Source: JBJHDF01 sp050486405 (GTDB lineage: Bacteria; Pseudomonadota; Gammaproteobacteria; Pseudomonadales; Cellvibrionaceae). From it: 64,000 nucleotides of DNA. The stretch is from assembly GCA_050486405.1 (NCBI GenBank), contig JBJHDF010000013.1:1-64000 (forward strand). The letters run 5' to 3'. Positions 16,656 through 25,833 of the stretch are shown here, one piece after another (position 1 is the first letter of the stretch; the number at the start of each line of letters is the position of its first letter). The notes beneath the pieces were generated by a model that saw only the letters and a list, made by a program, of their open reading frames with translations, did no database searches and had not been told where the DNA came from. A program made the position numbers and the translations under genes.

Positions 16656-17339
16656 GGTCACCTAAAGGAACAGCCAGGGGTTGCCAGGGATGATAGCGTA
16701 GACAATAAGATGGGCAAAACGGTGCCGAGCAAAGAAAGGTTAAGTCGCACCCCCGGCTCCAGTACGCTATGCCGCCCTGAAGCCTTGCGCAAACGGAATT
16801 TTTCGCGCCGGTGCGATAAACTCAATTGTTATAAAACGAGTGCGAAGAAAGAACTATTACAGCTAAAAACCCCAATGTTCAGCAAAAATACGGTGGTTAT
16901 TAGCAGTTTTTGATCTATACAAAATATATTTTTATTTCTAATTGTAATTATTGGCACCTGGCGTACCATCATCGGCGCAGGTGGCTGTCATACAAGGCGC
17001 TATACTTTATTCGACTATTCAAGTATTTTGATGGAACTAAAAGAAGTTACCAGTTGCACCGGTAACCGGTCTTATTATAAGAAGTACGACAAGGTACACC
17101 AGGAACGAGACGAGGCTAACAGCGAAGAGGAGAGTAGCGAAGTAACAGGTTTCATCAATAGGGCGCCCGGATCAGCGCAGGTCACACATCGATACACCAG
17201 GGTTTGAGTCTGTGCTGAAGGGAGTCCGGTAGTCGCAGTAGAGTCCGGTAGAGGCTACCCCCGACCGGTAACTAGAGGTACTCGAGCGCAGCGAGCTGTG
17301 CGAGGCAAACCCGATACTCGATAAGAAAAGGTGACCGCC
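16656..17339. other. Gene-free region between dsbD-like gene and oxidase cluster
   Basis: A 684-bp gap between divergent genes. No reading frame here has a family signature or a convincing ribosome site. Positions 16840-16960 are markedly AT-rich compared with the flanks. TATACT at about 17000 could be a -10 element for the oxidase operon, but no good -35 is paired with it. A short direct repeat occurs at 17222-17251. It must hold the promoters of both flanking operons; a small RNA cannot be excluded. Confidence 0.5.
17222..17251. repeat. 11-bp direct repeat ahead of the oxidase operon
   Basis: GAGTCCGGTAG is repeated at 17222-17232 and 17241-17251, 19 bp apart start to start. The array is about 90 bp upstream of the first gene and may be in its leader. 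Function is unknown. Confidence 0.5.
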
Positions 17340-17894
17340 ATGATACGCCACTTTTACATCAGCAACGATCTGGACGACCTGGAAACACTGGAAAACGATC
17401 TGGAAAGCCGGAATATCAGCCGCGCTCAGATTCATATTCTCAGCAACAACGACGCCGGACTGGAGCAGCACCATCTGCACCAGGTGCCCTCTCCCCTGAA
17501 AAAAGACATAGTGCATACCACCAAAATCGGCTTCCTGGTAGGCTTGGCAGTGTCAGGCACCATTCTCCTCACGGCCTATCTGATTGGCATGGCGGAAAGC
17601 TTCTACTGGGTGCCTGTCATTTTTCTTGCCATCATCGCCCTGGGTTTCTGCACCTGGGAGGGTGGACTGATCGGCATCCACAAGCCCCATCACGAGTACA
17701 AAAAATTTGAGAAGGTTTTGGAGCACGGCAAGCATGTACTAATTATCGACGCGCCGCTGGATCAGGAGGATTTGATCAAAGAGGTGCTGCAGCAGCACCC
17801 CAGAGTCAAGGCCGCCGGCCTCGGCGAGCCGGTGCCGGACTGGCTGGTGGGCATACAAAAACAGTGGTATCGGTTTGTCCGCTGGGCTCCCTAA
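17340..17894 (+). CDS. Conserved membrane protein next to cytochrome oxidase genes
   Basis: A 184-aa protein with a polar N-terminal segment (about 60 residues, opening MIRHFYIS and LDDLETLE), two adjacent membrane helices at about 65-85 and 90-110, and a polar C-terminal region ending in a Trp-rich tail. Similar proteins are annotated in gammaproteobacteria under uninformative names; the function is unknown. The ATG at 17340 follows GAAAAGG and is preferred to the GTG at 17331. It sits 63 bp before the oxidase subunit II gene on the same strand, so it is probably cotranscribed, but a role in the oxidase is only suggested by position. Confidence 0.7.
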   Translation: MIRHFYISNDLDDLETLENDLESRNISRAQIHILSNNDAGLEQHHLHQVPSPLKKDIVHTTKIGFLVGLAVSGTILLTAYLIGMAESFYWVPVIFLAIIALGFCTWEGGLIGIHKPHHEYKKFEKVLEHGKHVLIIDAPLDQEDLIKEVLQQHPRVKAAGLGEPVPDWLVGIQKQWYRFVRWAP

Positions 17895-17957
17895 GGAGCC
17901 CCCTGTCAGGGACGACTGCTACGCATTCCATAATAATGAAACGGGAGTAGGCTTGTT

Positions 17958-19322
17958 ATGATAATTGCGATCGTATTGATCCTGCTGGTACTGATCACGG
18001 TACTTTTTCACTTTATTAGCCCCTGGTGGTTTACCCCCATCGCCTCCAACTGGGGAGCCATTGACAGCACGATCAATATTACTTTCTGGGTTACCGGCCT
18101 GGTGTTTATTGCCGTCAACCTGTTTATGGCCTATGCGATCTATCGCTTCCGTTTCAGCCCCGCCCGCAAGGCAGACTACGAGCCGGAAAACAAGAAGCTC
18201 GAAGGCTGGCTCACCGGTTTTACCGCCCTTGGTGTAGCGGCCATGCTGGCCCCCGGGCTATTCGTTTGGGCAAAGTTTGTGCACGTGCCAGAAGAAGCCG
18301 AAACGATGGAGATTCTCGGCAAACAGTGGTTCTGGGCCTACCGCTTTCCCGGAGAGGACGGAGAACTGGGCCGTTCGGATCCCCGTTTCATGACGCCGGA
18401 TAACCCTTTTGGTCTGGACCCCGACGACCCTGCGGGTCAGGACGACATCCTGGTGTTTGGCAGCGAGGTCTATCTGCCTGTCAATGTGCCAGTACACACT
18501 TTGCTGCGCTCCACCGACGTGCTGCACAGCTTTGCCGTGCCGCAGTTTCGGGTAAAAATGGACCTGGTGCCGGGCATGGTCAGTTATCTCTGGTTCGAGC
18601 CAACCCAAACCGGCACCTACGAAATTCTCTGCATGCAGTTGTGCGGGTTCGCGCACCATATCATGCGCGGTAAAGTCACTATCGTTGAGGAAGATGAATT
18701 CCAGACCTGGCTGGCCCAGCACCCCACTTTCGCCGAAACCCAGAATCGTCCAGACCCTGATCTCGATGCCGGTCGCGCCACCTATGCCGTGTGTGCTTCC
18801 TGTCACGGCCAGCAGGGAGAAGGCAGTGTCGGCTTGAACGCGCCCAAAATCGCGGGCATGGAAGATTGGTATCTGGAACGGCAACTGAAATATTACGTGG
18901 ACGGTGTGCGCGGCTATCACGAGGATGATCGCTATGGCCAGCAGATGGCCGCCATGGTCTTTGGTCTGACCAGCGATGAAGCCATTCGCAACGTAAGTGC
19001 CTATATCGGCACCTTCCCGGATCAACCCGTTCAACCTACCATTGAGGGCAACCTTCGGCGCGGAGAGTTCTACTACAAGAACTGCGCAGCCTGCCACGGC
19101 GATCAGGGCGAGGGTAACTGGGCTACCAATGCCCCGGCCCTGGCCGGCCAGCACGACTGGTACCTGGCTCAGCAAATGCGCGCATTCAAAAACGAATGGC
19201 GCGGCAGTCACGCCAACGATCACTACGGCATGCAGATGGTACTGATGTCACGATTGCTGCGCGACGACGACGCCATCAACGACCTGGTGGCTTACATCAA
19301 TACATTTTCCGATAACGAATAA
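17958..19322 (+). CDS. Cytochrome c oxidase subunit II with two fused cytochrome c domains
   Basis: A 454-aa subunit of a haem-copper oxidase. Three hydrophobic segments (about 1-20, 40-62 and 85-106) anchor a periplasmic CuA domain. The CuA ligands are visible as H190, C225, C229, H233 and M236, in CMQLCGFAHHIM. Position 227 is glutamine where A1-type oxidases have the glutamate that also touches the Mg site. Two cytochrome c domains follow, with CASCH at 279-283 and CAACH at 376-380, making this a di-haem caa3-like subunit that can take electrons directly. The haems need the ccm system found 25 kb away. GGGAG before the ATG supports the start. Confidence 0.93.
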   Translation: MIIAIVLILLVLITVLFHFISPWWFTPIASNWGAIDSTINITFWVTGLVFIAVNLFMAYAIYRFRFSPARKADYEPENKKLEGWLTGFTALGVAAMLAPGLFVWAKFVHVPEEAETMEILGKQWFWAYRFPGEDGELGRSDPRFMTPDNPFGLDPDDPAGQDDILVFGSEVYLPVNVPVHTLLRSTDVLHSFAVPQFRVKMDLVPGMVSYLWFEPTQTGTYEILCMQLCGFAHHIMRGKVTIVEEDEFQTWLAQHPTFAETQNRPDPDLDAGRATYAVCASCHGQQGEGSVGLNAPKIAGMEDWYLERQLKYYVDGVRGYHEDDRYGQQMAAMVFGLTSDEAIRNVSAYIGTFPDQPVQPTIEGNLRRGEFYYKNCAACHGDQGEGNWATNAPALAGQHDWYLAQQMRAFKNEWRGSHANDHYGMQMVLMSRLLRDDDAINDLVAYINTFSDNE

Positions 19323-19367
19323 AGCAAGCATTGTGTCAATGCCACACAGTGTTCAGAGGAGAAGTGC

Positions 19368-21140
19368 ATGACCCACGTAGCCTTTGCAGATCAGCCCGCG
19401 CATCTGCACCACCCCACCAGCTTTGTCGGCAAGTACGTTTGGAGCCAGGACCACAAGGTTATCGCCATCCAGTACGGCGTTACCGCCATATTTGTTGGTC
19501 TGGTAGCCCTGCTGCTGTCGGTACTCATGCGTCTGCAGCTGGGTTTCCCTGACACCTTCAGCTTCATCAACCCCAATACCTACCTGCAGTACGTGAGCAT
19601 GCACGGCATGATCATGGTGATCTATCTGCTCACTGCGTTGCTGCTGGGCGGTTTCGGGAACTACCTGATTCCGCTGATGGTGGGCACACGGGATATGGCC
19701 TTCCCCTACCTCAATATGTTGAGCTATTGGACCTACCTGCTGTCGGTTATTGTACTGCTGGCCAGCTTCTTTGTGCCGGGTGGTGCCACTGGTGCGGGCT
19801 GGACACTCTATCCACCACAATCCATTTTGCCAGGTACGCCGGGGCATGACCTGGGCATCATAATGATGCTGGTGTCGCTGGGTATTTTCATTGTCGCCTT
19901 CACCATGGGCGGCCTGAACTATGTCACCACCATTCTCCAGGCCCGCACCCGGGGCATGACGCTGATGCGCATGCCCCTGACCATATGGGGGATTTTCATC
20001 GCCACCATCATGGGGCTGCTGGCCTTTCCCGCGTTGTTTGTTAGCGCCATTATGATGATGATGGACAAACTGGCCGGCACCAGTTTCTTTATGCCCGCAC
20101 TGGTATCGCTTGGTCAGGAACTGGACCATACCGGTGGCAGCCCATTGCTCTTTCAGCACCTGTTCTGGTTCTTCGGGCATCCGGAGGTGTATATCGTCGC
20201 CCTGCCCGCTTTTGGCATGGTATCCGATGTGCTCTCCACTCACGCCCGTAAGAATATCTTCGGTTATCGCATGATGGTGTGGGCCATTGTGATTATCGGC
20301 GCGCTGAGTTTTGTGGTCTGGGCTCACCACATGTATGTCAGTGGCATGAACCCAGCCTTTGGTTTCTTCTTTGCCACCACAACGCTGATCATTGCCGTGC
20401 CAACGGCCCTCAAGGTTTACAACTGGGTGCTGACACTATGGCGAGGCAATATTAAGCTGACTACACCCATGATCTTTGCCATCGGCTTTATTTTTACTTT
20501 TACTCACGGCGGGCTCAGCGGTCTTTTCCTGGGCAATGTCTCTGTCGACCTGCCCCTGGCTGACACCTATTTCGTGGTGGCACACTTTCATATGGTGATG
20601 GGTGTCTCCACCGTCATGGTGCTGTTTGCCGTAATCTACCACTGGTATCCGCTGATTACCGGGCGCATGCTGCACGATGGGTTGGGACGCCTGCACTTCT
20701 GGGCCACATTTATCGGCACCTACGCCATCTTTTTGCCCATGCACTATCTGGGCTTCCTCGGGCTACCCAGACGCTACTATGCCATGGGAGAAAGCGACTT
20801 TATTCCAGCATCGACACACACCCTCAACGCCAGCATCAGTATCTGGGCTATTCTGGTGGCGCTGGTACAGTTGGTCTTTATCTTCAACCTCATTTGGAGC
20901 ATCAAACACGGCAAAAAGGCCGGCAAGAATCCCTGGGGCGCCACCAGCCTGGAGTGGCAAACTCCTGATGTCCCGCCAGTCCACGGCAACTGGGGCGAGA
21001 AACTGCCCACCGTCTACCGCTGGGCCTACGCCTACAGCGTTCCCGGTGTCAAGCAGGACTTCGTTCCGCAAACCACACCTCCGGAAGAGGTCGAGTATGA
21101 GGAGGGACACGAAAACACCGGCGAGGCAGAGGAGCACTGA
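19368..21140 (+). CDS. Cytochrome c oxidase subunit I
   Basis: A 590-aa polytopic subunit that reduces oxygen and pumps protons. Haem and copper ligands are in place: H79 (low-spin haem), H271, H320 and H321 (CuB) and H406/H408 in AHFHMVMG. E273 in GHPEVY and the D-pathway residues N98, D109 and N116 mark an A1-type enzyme, and K349 in PTALKVYNW marks the K pathway. Y275 is the expected His-Tyr crosslink residue. AGAGGAG precedes the ATG. The C-terminal tail is rich in Glu and His. It follows subunit II by 45 bp. Confidence 0.94.
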   Translation: MTHVAFADQPAHLHHPTSFVGKYVWSQDHKVIAIQYGVTAIFVGLVALLLSVLMRLQLGFPDTFSFINPNTYLQYVSMHGMIMVIYLLTALLLGGFGNYLIPLMVGTRDMAFPYLNMLSYWTYLLSVIVLLASFFVPGGATGAGWTLYPPQSILPGTPGHDLGIIMMLVSLGIFIVAFTMGGLNYVTTILQARTRGMTLMRMPLTIWGIFIATIMGLLAFPALFVSAIMMMMDKLAGTSFFMPALVSLGQELDHTGGSPLLFQHLFWFFGHPEVYIVALPAFGMVSDVLSTHARKNIFGYRMMVWAIVIIGALSFVVWAHHMYVSGMNPAFGFFFATTTLIIAVPTALKVYNWVLTLWRGNIKLTTPMIFAIGFIFTFTHGGLSGLFLGNVSVDLPLADTYFVVAHFHMVMGVSTVMVLFAVIYHWYPLITGRMLHDGLGRLHFWATFIGTYAIFLPMHYLGFLGLPRRYYAMGESDFIPASTHTLNASISIWAILVALVQLVFIFNLIWSIKHGKKAGKNPWGATSLEWQTPDVPPVHGNWGEKLPTVYRWAYAYSVPGVKQDFVPQTTPPEEVEYEEGHENTGEAEEH

Positions 21141-21142
21141 TC

Positions 21143-21823
21143 GTGAGATTTTTGCGTCATATCACCGAGAAGTCCTGGCTGGAAGAAAGCGCGCTGCCCG
21201 ATGGCAGCGTTGCCTTGGACTTTGATTATGCCCAGGCACAGCGGGTGGCCTTGCGCTTCTTTCTGGCCATCATCAGCGTCATTTTCTTTCTGTTTTTCAT
21301 CACTTTCATCACCCATTCCCAATATCCTGATTTCGAGGCGCTGGCGGGCGAACCCTGGAAGCCGTTTACCAATAAATCTGCACTCTGGTTCAATACTGCG
21401 CTGCTTACAGCAAGTAGCGTCGCCATGCACTTTGGGCTCAAGATGGTGCGGTCGGAAAATTTCAACGGTACCTTGGTGGCCATGCTGGCAGCTGCGTTTT
21501 TTGCCCTGCTGTTTATCATTGCCCAGGTCTGGCTCTGGCGGGAGCTTACCGCCATGGGCTACCACCTGACTGGCAATGCCGCCAACAGCTACTTTTATCT
21601 GCTGACCGCAGTGCACGGCCTGCATCTTCTCGGCGGTGTCGTCATGCTGATCCGGGCCCTGGTGATCTTCTGGCAGCGTCCCGAGCTGGAGCGAACCCGC
21701 AACCGTATATCGCTGTGTACTACCTACTGGCATTACTTACTGGTTCTGTGGCTGATTCTTTTTGCCCTGCTCTCCAGCTCGCCGGAAACCTATAAAATCA
21801 TTGCTGCCATTTGTGGCCTATAG
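21143..21823 (+). CDS. Cytochrome c oxidase subunit III-like protein (first copy)
   Basis: A 226-aa membrane protein with about five helices. TAVHGLHLLGG in the second half is the haem-copper oxidase subunit III signature, and a polar N-terminus precedes the first helix. The GTG start lies two bases after the subunit I stop. A second subunit III-like gene follows at once, so the cluster encodes two such proteins; each may form part of one split or duplicated subunit III. A role in oxidase stability is inferred from the family. Confidence 0.82.
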   Translation: MRFLRHITEKSWLEESALPDGSVALDFDYAQAQRVALRFFLAIISVIFFLFFITFITHSQYPDFEALAGEPWKPFTNKSALWFNTALLTASSVAMHFGLKMVRSENFNGTLVAMLAAAFFALLFIIAQVWLWRELTAMGYHLTGNAANSYFYLLTAVHGLHLLGGVVMLIRALVIFWQRPELERTRNRISLCTTYWHYLLVLWLILFALLSSSPETYKIIAAICGL

Positions 21824-21833
21824 GATATTGCTT

Positions 21834-22517
21834 ATGAACTCGACACCTTCAGATGCTGCATCCAAAAATACCGGTCTTTGGCAAGGGGTAGTTTCCGACT
21901 GGGCAGCGGATAAGGAAACCTTTCCGATCCATTGGGGCAAGCTGATGATGTGGATCTTCCTGCTGGGAGATACCTTTATCTTCAGTATATTCCTGATTGC
22001 CTATATGGCGGTGCGCATGGCGGCAGTGGAGCCCTGGCCCGATACCAGCGAAATATTTGCCATGACCCTGTTTGGTCATACCTTTCCGTTGCTGCTGATT
22101 GCCATCATGACGTTTATCCTGATCACCAGTAGTGGCACCATGGCCATGGCGGTCAACTATGCTTACCGGGGTGACAGGAAAAAGTCGGTAATTTTCATTG
22201 CTCTGACTGTACTGTTCGGCAGCATGTTTCTCGGCTTGCAGGCGTATGAGTGGAGCAAGTTGATTATCGTGGACGGCATCCGCCCCTGGGGCAACCCCCT
22301 GGGTGCCGAACAGTTCGGTGCCATCTTTTTCATGGTTACCGGCTTCCACGGTTTTCACGTGCTTTGCGGGGTGCTCTACCTGGCAATTGTGGGTTACAAG
22401 TTGAACAAGGGACACTTCGGCGCCTCCAGTGGGCACGTCGTTGAAATAGCGGGCCTCTACTGGCACTTCGTGGACCTTGTCTGGGTATTTATCTTTGCAT
22501 TTTTCTATCTTTGGTGA
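21834..22517 (+). CDS. Cytochrome c oxidase subunit III (second copy)
   Basis: A 227-aa membrane protein of the subunit III family. WGKLMMWIFLLGD begins the first helix, and GFHGFHVLCG and the C-terminal YWHFVDLVWVFIF are textbook subunit III motifs. The ATG at 21834 after AGGAT is chosen over the in-frame start at 21762, which overlaps the preceding gene. It is the more typical of the two subunit III-like proteins. Confidence 0.88.
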   Translation: MNSTPSDAASKNTGLWQGVVSDWAADKETFPIHWGKLMMWIFLLGDTFIFSIFLIAYMAVRMAAVEPWPDTSEIFAMTLFGHTFPLLLIAIMTFILITSSGTMAMAVNYAYRGDRKKSVIFIALTVLFGSMFLGLQAYEWSKLIIVDGIRPWGNPLGAEQFGAIFFMVTGFHGFHVLCGVLYLAIVGYKLNKGHFGASSGHVVEIAGLYWHFVDLVWVFIFAFFYLW

Positions 22518-22526
22518 GGATTGGCC

Positions 22527-22841
22527 ATGAGTGATTCTTCAGAACAGCACCCGCTGGGTATCTATCTCAAGATATGGATACTGCTTTTTGTCCTGAGTTT
22601 CTTCTCGTACCTGGTGGACTACTATCAGTTGCAAGGCATGCTGCGCTGGTCGCTGATCATCATCTTTATGCTGCTCAAGGCCGGTTTTATCGTTGCCATA
22701 TTTATGCACTTTAAATGGGAACGATACTCCCTGCAGTTGGCGCTGATCCTGCCTACCGGCGCCATACTGGTGTTGATGGTATTGATGGCTCTGGAGTCCG
22801 ACTATATCCACTGGAGTCGGTTAATGTATTTGAGTAACTGA
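22527..22841 (+). CDS. Cytochrome c oxidase subunit IV (prokaryotic type)
   Basis: A 104-aa protein with three membrane helices. The motif KAGFIVAIFMHFKWE around residues 51-65 matches the prokaryotic COX4 / CyoD-like family (KA..V..FMHL). GAGG seven bases before the ATG at 22527 selects this start over the upstream TTG. It ends the structural gene block of the oxidase. Confidence 0.85.
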   Translation: MSDSSEQHPLGIYLKIWILLFVLSFFSYLVDYYQLQGMLRWSLIIIFMLLKAGFIVAIFMHFKWERYSLQLALILPTGAILVLMVLMALESDYIHWSRLMYLSN

Positions 22842-22887
22842 TTCGGGCTGGCATTCCAAACCAATAGCGGTACTGATTGGGGCAATC

Positions 22888-23799
22888 ATGAAAGACGTTG
22901 TACTGGAAAGCAGTAGTATCGAAACGCATTCGGGACGGCTGGCCTGGCGTGACTATCTGGAGCTTTGCAAACCCAGAGTAGTGACCATGTTGGTCATCAC
23001 CGCTATCGTCGGCATGCATCTGGCGGTGCCCGGCTGGGTTCCCCTGGATGTGCTCGTGTTCGGCACCTTAGGTATCGCTTGTGCCGCCAGCTCTGCGGCA
23101 GCGGTGAACCACGTTGTAGACCGCCGCATTGACCGGCTTATGGGGCGTACCCGCGGCAGACCTCTACCCCAGGGGGCCGTATCCACCCGCTCAGCGATCG
23201 CTTTTGCGGCTGTGTTGGGTATGCTTTCCATGGCACTGTTGCTGCTTTTCATCAACCCTCTGACAGCGGTGCTGACCCTCGCTGGGTTGGTGGGTTACGC
23301 CTTTGTCTACACCATGTTTCTCAAACACGCGACACCACAGAACATTGTGATCGGGGGTCTGTCCGGCGCTCTGCCACCACTGCTGGGTTGGACAGCGGTA
23401 ACCGGCAGTGTCGGCGCAGAGGCGTTGTTGCTGGTAATGATTATCTTTGTCTGGACGCCGGCGCACTTCTGGCCGCTGGCCATTGATCGCATTGATGAAT
23501 ACCGCGACGCGCAAGTCCCCATGCTACCCGTTACCCACGGCATTGAGTACACCAAGTCCTGCGTAATATTCTATACCCTGGCAGTGCTTCTGGTCAGCTT
23601 GCTGCCTTATACCATCGGCATGAGCGGGCCGTTGTATCTGGCAGTAGCCGTTGGTCTTGGTGTGTGGTTCCTGTGGCATGCAGTGGCACTGAAATTCAAG
23701 CCATCGAAAACCAGCCCGCGAAAAACCTTTTATGTCTCCATACACTATCTGTTGTACCTCTTTATTGCGCTACTACTGGATCACTATCTGCCATTCTAG
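22888..23799 (+). CDS. cyoE: Protohaem IX farnesyltransferase
   Basis: A 303-aa UbiA-superfamily membrane enzyme that adds a farnesyl group to haem b to make haem o. The prenyl-diphosphate site NHVVDRRID near residue 72 and a second acidic motif, DRIDEYRDAQVPM, near 195 are visible. Placed after the subunit IV gene, it would serve this oxidase. No ctaA (haem o to haem a) gene is in the cluster, so whether the enzyme uses haem o or haem a depends on genes outside the window. Confidence 0.93.
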   Translation: MKDVVLESSSIETHSGRLAWRDYLELCKPRVVTMLVITAIVGMHLAVPGWVPLDVLVFGTLGIACAASSAAAVNHVVDRRIDRLMGRTRGRPLPQGAVSTRSAIAFAAVLGMLSMALLLLFINPLTAVLTLAGLVGYAFVYTMFLKHATPQNIVIGGLSGALPPLLGWTAVTGSVGAEALLLVMIIFVWTPAHFWPLAIDRIDEYRDAQVPMLPVTHGIEYTKSCVIFYTLAVLLVSLLPYTIGMSGPLYLAVAVGLGVWFLWHAVALKFKPSKTSPRKTFYVSIHYLLYLFIALLLDHYLPF

Positions 23800-23808
23800 T
23801 TGTACGCC

Positions 23809-24501
23809 ATGAAGCAACCAGCCCCCATTCGTCAGCTGCCAATCGCTCTATTGGCCCTTGTTATGGTCGCAGTATTGACGGCCGCTCTTTGGCAGGTAAC
23901 GGGCCGAACCGGAACCAAACCGGATATTCAGGGCATCTACATTGGCAACCCTGCGCGCTTCCCCGCCTTCAGCCTTACTGACCACAACAATCAAGCCTTT
24001 GGCCGCTCTGACCTTCTGGGCAGTTGGCATTTTGTCAGCTATGGCTACACTTATTGTCCAGATATCTGCCCCATCACCCTGGCAACTCTGGCTCAGGTCG
24101 TAGACAGGCTGCAGCGGGAAAAGGACCATCAGGAGTTGGCAGTGCTGTTCTATAGCGTAGACCAAGCACGGGACACGGTAGAGCGACTAGCGGAGTATAT
24201 GCCCTATTTCCACAAAGACTTTATCGGTCTCACTGTTTCCGGCAGATCCGGGGAAAACGCCGAACCATTTGAACGCCACTTGAATATCGTCTACGAAGTG
24301 GAAGATCCCCTGGAACAGGACACCTACGGCAGCGATGCCGGAGCGCACTACCTGGTCAATCATGGTATTCTGCTTTACCTGCTCAATCCTGAAGGCCGTT
24401 TGCAGGCGATCTTTCAGCCTGAAATATCTTCCGGGGGTATCTACTACTTTTCCGCCGATCAGCTTTACCAGGACTACCTTGCCATAGCTTTACAGAACTG
24501 A
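23809..24501 (+). CDS. SCO1/SenC-family copper chaperone
   Basis: A 230-aa membrane-anchored thioredoxin-fold protein facing the periplasm. After a single N-terminal helix it shows the copper site SYGYTYCPDICPIT (CxxxC) near residue 80 and the distal histidine in GAHYLVNHG. SCO proteins deliver copper to the CuA centre of subunit II, which fits its place at the end of the oxidase operon. The ATG at 23809 is preferred; a TTG nine bases upstream is possible. No ctaG (Cox11) for CuB assembly is present nearby. Confidence 0.9.
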   Translation: MKQPAPIRQLPIALLALVMVAVLTAALWQVTGRTGTKPDIQGIYIGNPARFPAFSLTDHNNQAFGRSDLLGSWHFVSYGYTYCPDICPITLATLAQVVDRLQREKDHQELAVLFYSVDQARDTVERLAEYMPYFHKDFIGLTVSGRSGENAEPFERHLNIVYEVEDPLEQDTYGSDAGAHYLVNHGILLYLLNPEGRLQAIFQPEISSGGIYYFSADQLYQDYLAIALQN

Positions 24502-24596
24502 CAGTTCGCAACGGGCTATTAATCTCGCAACTGGCATTGTCGGTGCCGCACTTGTTAGAATGAGGTGCCATCCATTTGTAGTAGGGAGGTTGGTGT

Positions 24597-25259
24597 ATGG
24601 CGCCGTTAATTGCCTGGCTCAACGCCCTGATGCCGGCGCTTGCGGTGGGCGTGGGCTATGGTATTGCCCTCTGGCAGCGCGAGGCCGTTGCCTGTTTGCC
24701 TTTTATCGAAGGCTGCACCTCGGTAAGCCGCGCTATGCGTCACGGCGATGCCCTCTTCTGGTTCCGCGGGCTGATGATGCCGTTGAGCATGCTGATGGTA
24801 TTCTATTGGGTGTTGCAGCGCCGCTGGCTAAATCAGACAACCAGCAGGCTGGTTCGGCACGACGCATTGCTCTGGTTGGGCTTGATCTCGGCGCTGGCAC
24901 TGGTGCTCTACGCCAACTATCTGGGCTCCGACGGCGACTTCTATCGTTTTATGCGCCGGTTCGGTGTCACCTTCTATTTTGCCTTTGCCATGCTCGCCCA
25001 GTTGATCAGCGTCTACTCCCTGCAGCAATACCAAGGGCAGTTGAGTCAGCGCACCCGAACGCTGGTGCGCTGGCAGTTTGGTCTGGTGACACTGCAGTGG
25101 TGCCTGGGATTGGTGTCTCTGGGCTTTACCATCACCCAGCCGGACTTCAAGCACCAGGCGGACAACATTCTGGAGTGGAACTTCGGCCTGGCAATGATAG
25201 CCTTTTACGCTGTCAGTGGACTGATTTGGCAAAAGGAACCACCCAAGCCGGCCTATTGA
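24597..25259 (+). CDS. Frag1/DRAM/Sfk1-like membrane protein
   Basis: A 220-aa protein with about six membrane helices. CLPFIEGCTSVSRAMRHGDA after the first helix and NILEWNFGL before the last resemble the Frag1/DRAM/Sfk1 family, whose bacterial members are uncharacterised. GGGAGG before the ATG gives a firm start. It follows the SCO gene by 95 bp and ends one base before the stop of the convergent small-subunit gene, so it may be the last gene of the oxidase transcript or have its own promoter. Family assignment is moderate. Confidence 0.65.
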   Translation: MAPLIAWLNALMPALAVGVGYGIALWQREAVACLPFIEGCTSVSRAMRHGDALFWFRGLMMPLSMLMVFYWVLQRRWLNQTTSRLVRHDALLWLGLISALALVLYANYLGSDGDFYRFMRRFGVTFYFAFAMLAQLISVYSLQQYQGQLSQRTRTLVRWQFGLVTLQWCLGLVSLGFTITQPDFKHQADNILEWNFGLAMIAFYAVSGLIWQKEPPKPAY

Positions 25260-25260
25260 C

Positions 25261-25833
25261 TCAACTGCTCACTGCCCAGGCGGGCTCGCCTTTTTCGTAG
25301 GGAGCACAGCCATCGTAGCGGCCGGGTACGGCGATAAATCGCATGGCCTGGGTGGCCGCGACTTCCGACGTAAAATAGCAGAACAGCGTCAATTGCTTGA
25401 ACATCGTAAAGTAGTGGGCGCCAGCCCCGGATTGAGCGTGTTCCTTGGCCTCGCTATCGAGCTGTACCAGCAACTCGTGTCGCTGCTGTGCTGTTATGGC
25501 CATGAAATCGGCGCCAAAGCGATCGCTACTGCGCTGCTGCAACTGCGACAATCCCCGGTGAAAGGTTTCCTGTTCCTCCTTGCTATAACAGTTGTTCACC
25601 ATGACCATCATCTGCCGTCCGGTTTCTGCGTCTTTTGCGCCAGGAACCTGTGTACGGGGCAAAATAGTTTCAGCAATTTCATCCAGCAGCCCCAAATCGG
25701 AAGCGCCGAGCACCAACGTTTGCGGCGCTGAAACCGAATCGCTGGTGGCGCAGCCACTGAGCAGGGCGCTACCTCCAACCATGGCGGTGCCGGTGAGCGC
25801 GCTGATCATTTTCAGCAGTTCACGTCTATTCAT
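25261..25833 (-). CDS. Gluconate 2-dehydrogenase subunit 3-like protein (Tat/lipoprotein)
   Basis: A 190-aa exported small subunit for GMC-type sugar dehydrogenases. The N-terminus NRRELLKM with a long hydrophobic stretch looks like a Tat signal, and LLSGC near residue 27 is a lipobox. The domain has DEIAETILPRTQVPGA, typical of the subunit 3 family. In this family the small subunit carries the export signal for a signal-less flavoprotein. The ATG at 25833 overlaps the GMC stop by one base (TGATG); a GTG at 25836 is the alternative. This pairing shows a two-subunit periplasmic dehydrogenase. Confidence 0.85.
   Translation of the reverse strand: MNRRELLKMISALTGTAMVGGSALLSGCATSDSVSAPQTLVLGASDLGLLDEIAETILPRTQVPGAKDAETGRQMMVMVNNCYSKEEQETFHRGLSQLQQRSSDRFGADFMAITAQQRHELLVQLDSEAKEHAQSGAGAHYFTMFKQLTLFCYFTSEVAATQAMRFIAVPGRYDGCAPYEKGEPAWAVSS

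Noticed and set aside
16710..16913. A 67-codon frame in the gap before the oxidase cluster
   Set aside because: No ribosome site, no domain, and composition unlike the neighbouring genes; the region is better read as non-coding.
17222..17251. The direct repeat as a CRISPR or IS end
   Set aside because: Two short copies only, no spacer series, no transposase and no flanking inverted repeats.
18258..19223. Long minus-strand frame opposite oxidase subunit II
   Set aside because: It mirrors the codon structure of a well-supported gene and shows no recognisable domain; the same applies to 19353-20330 and 29653-30612.
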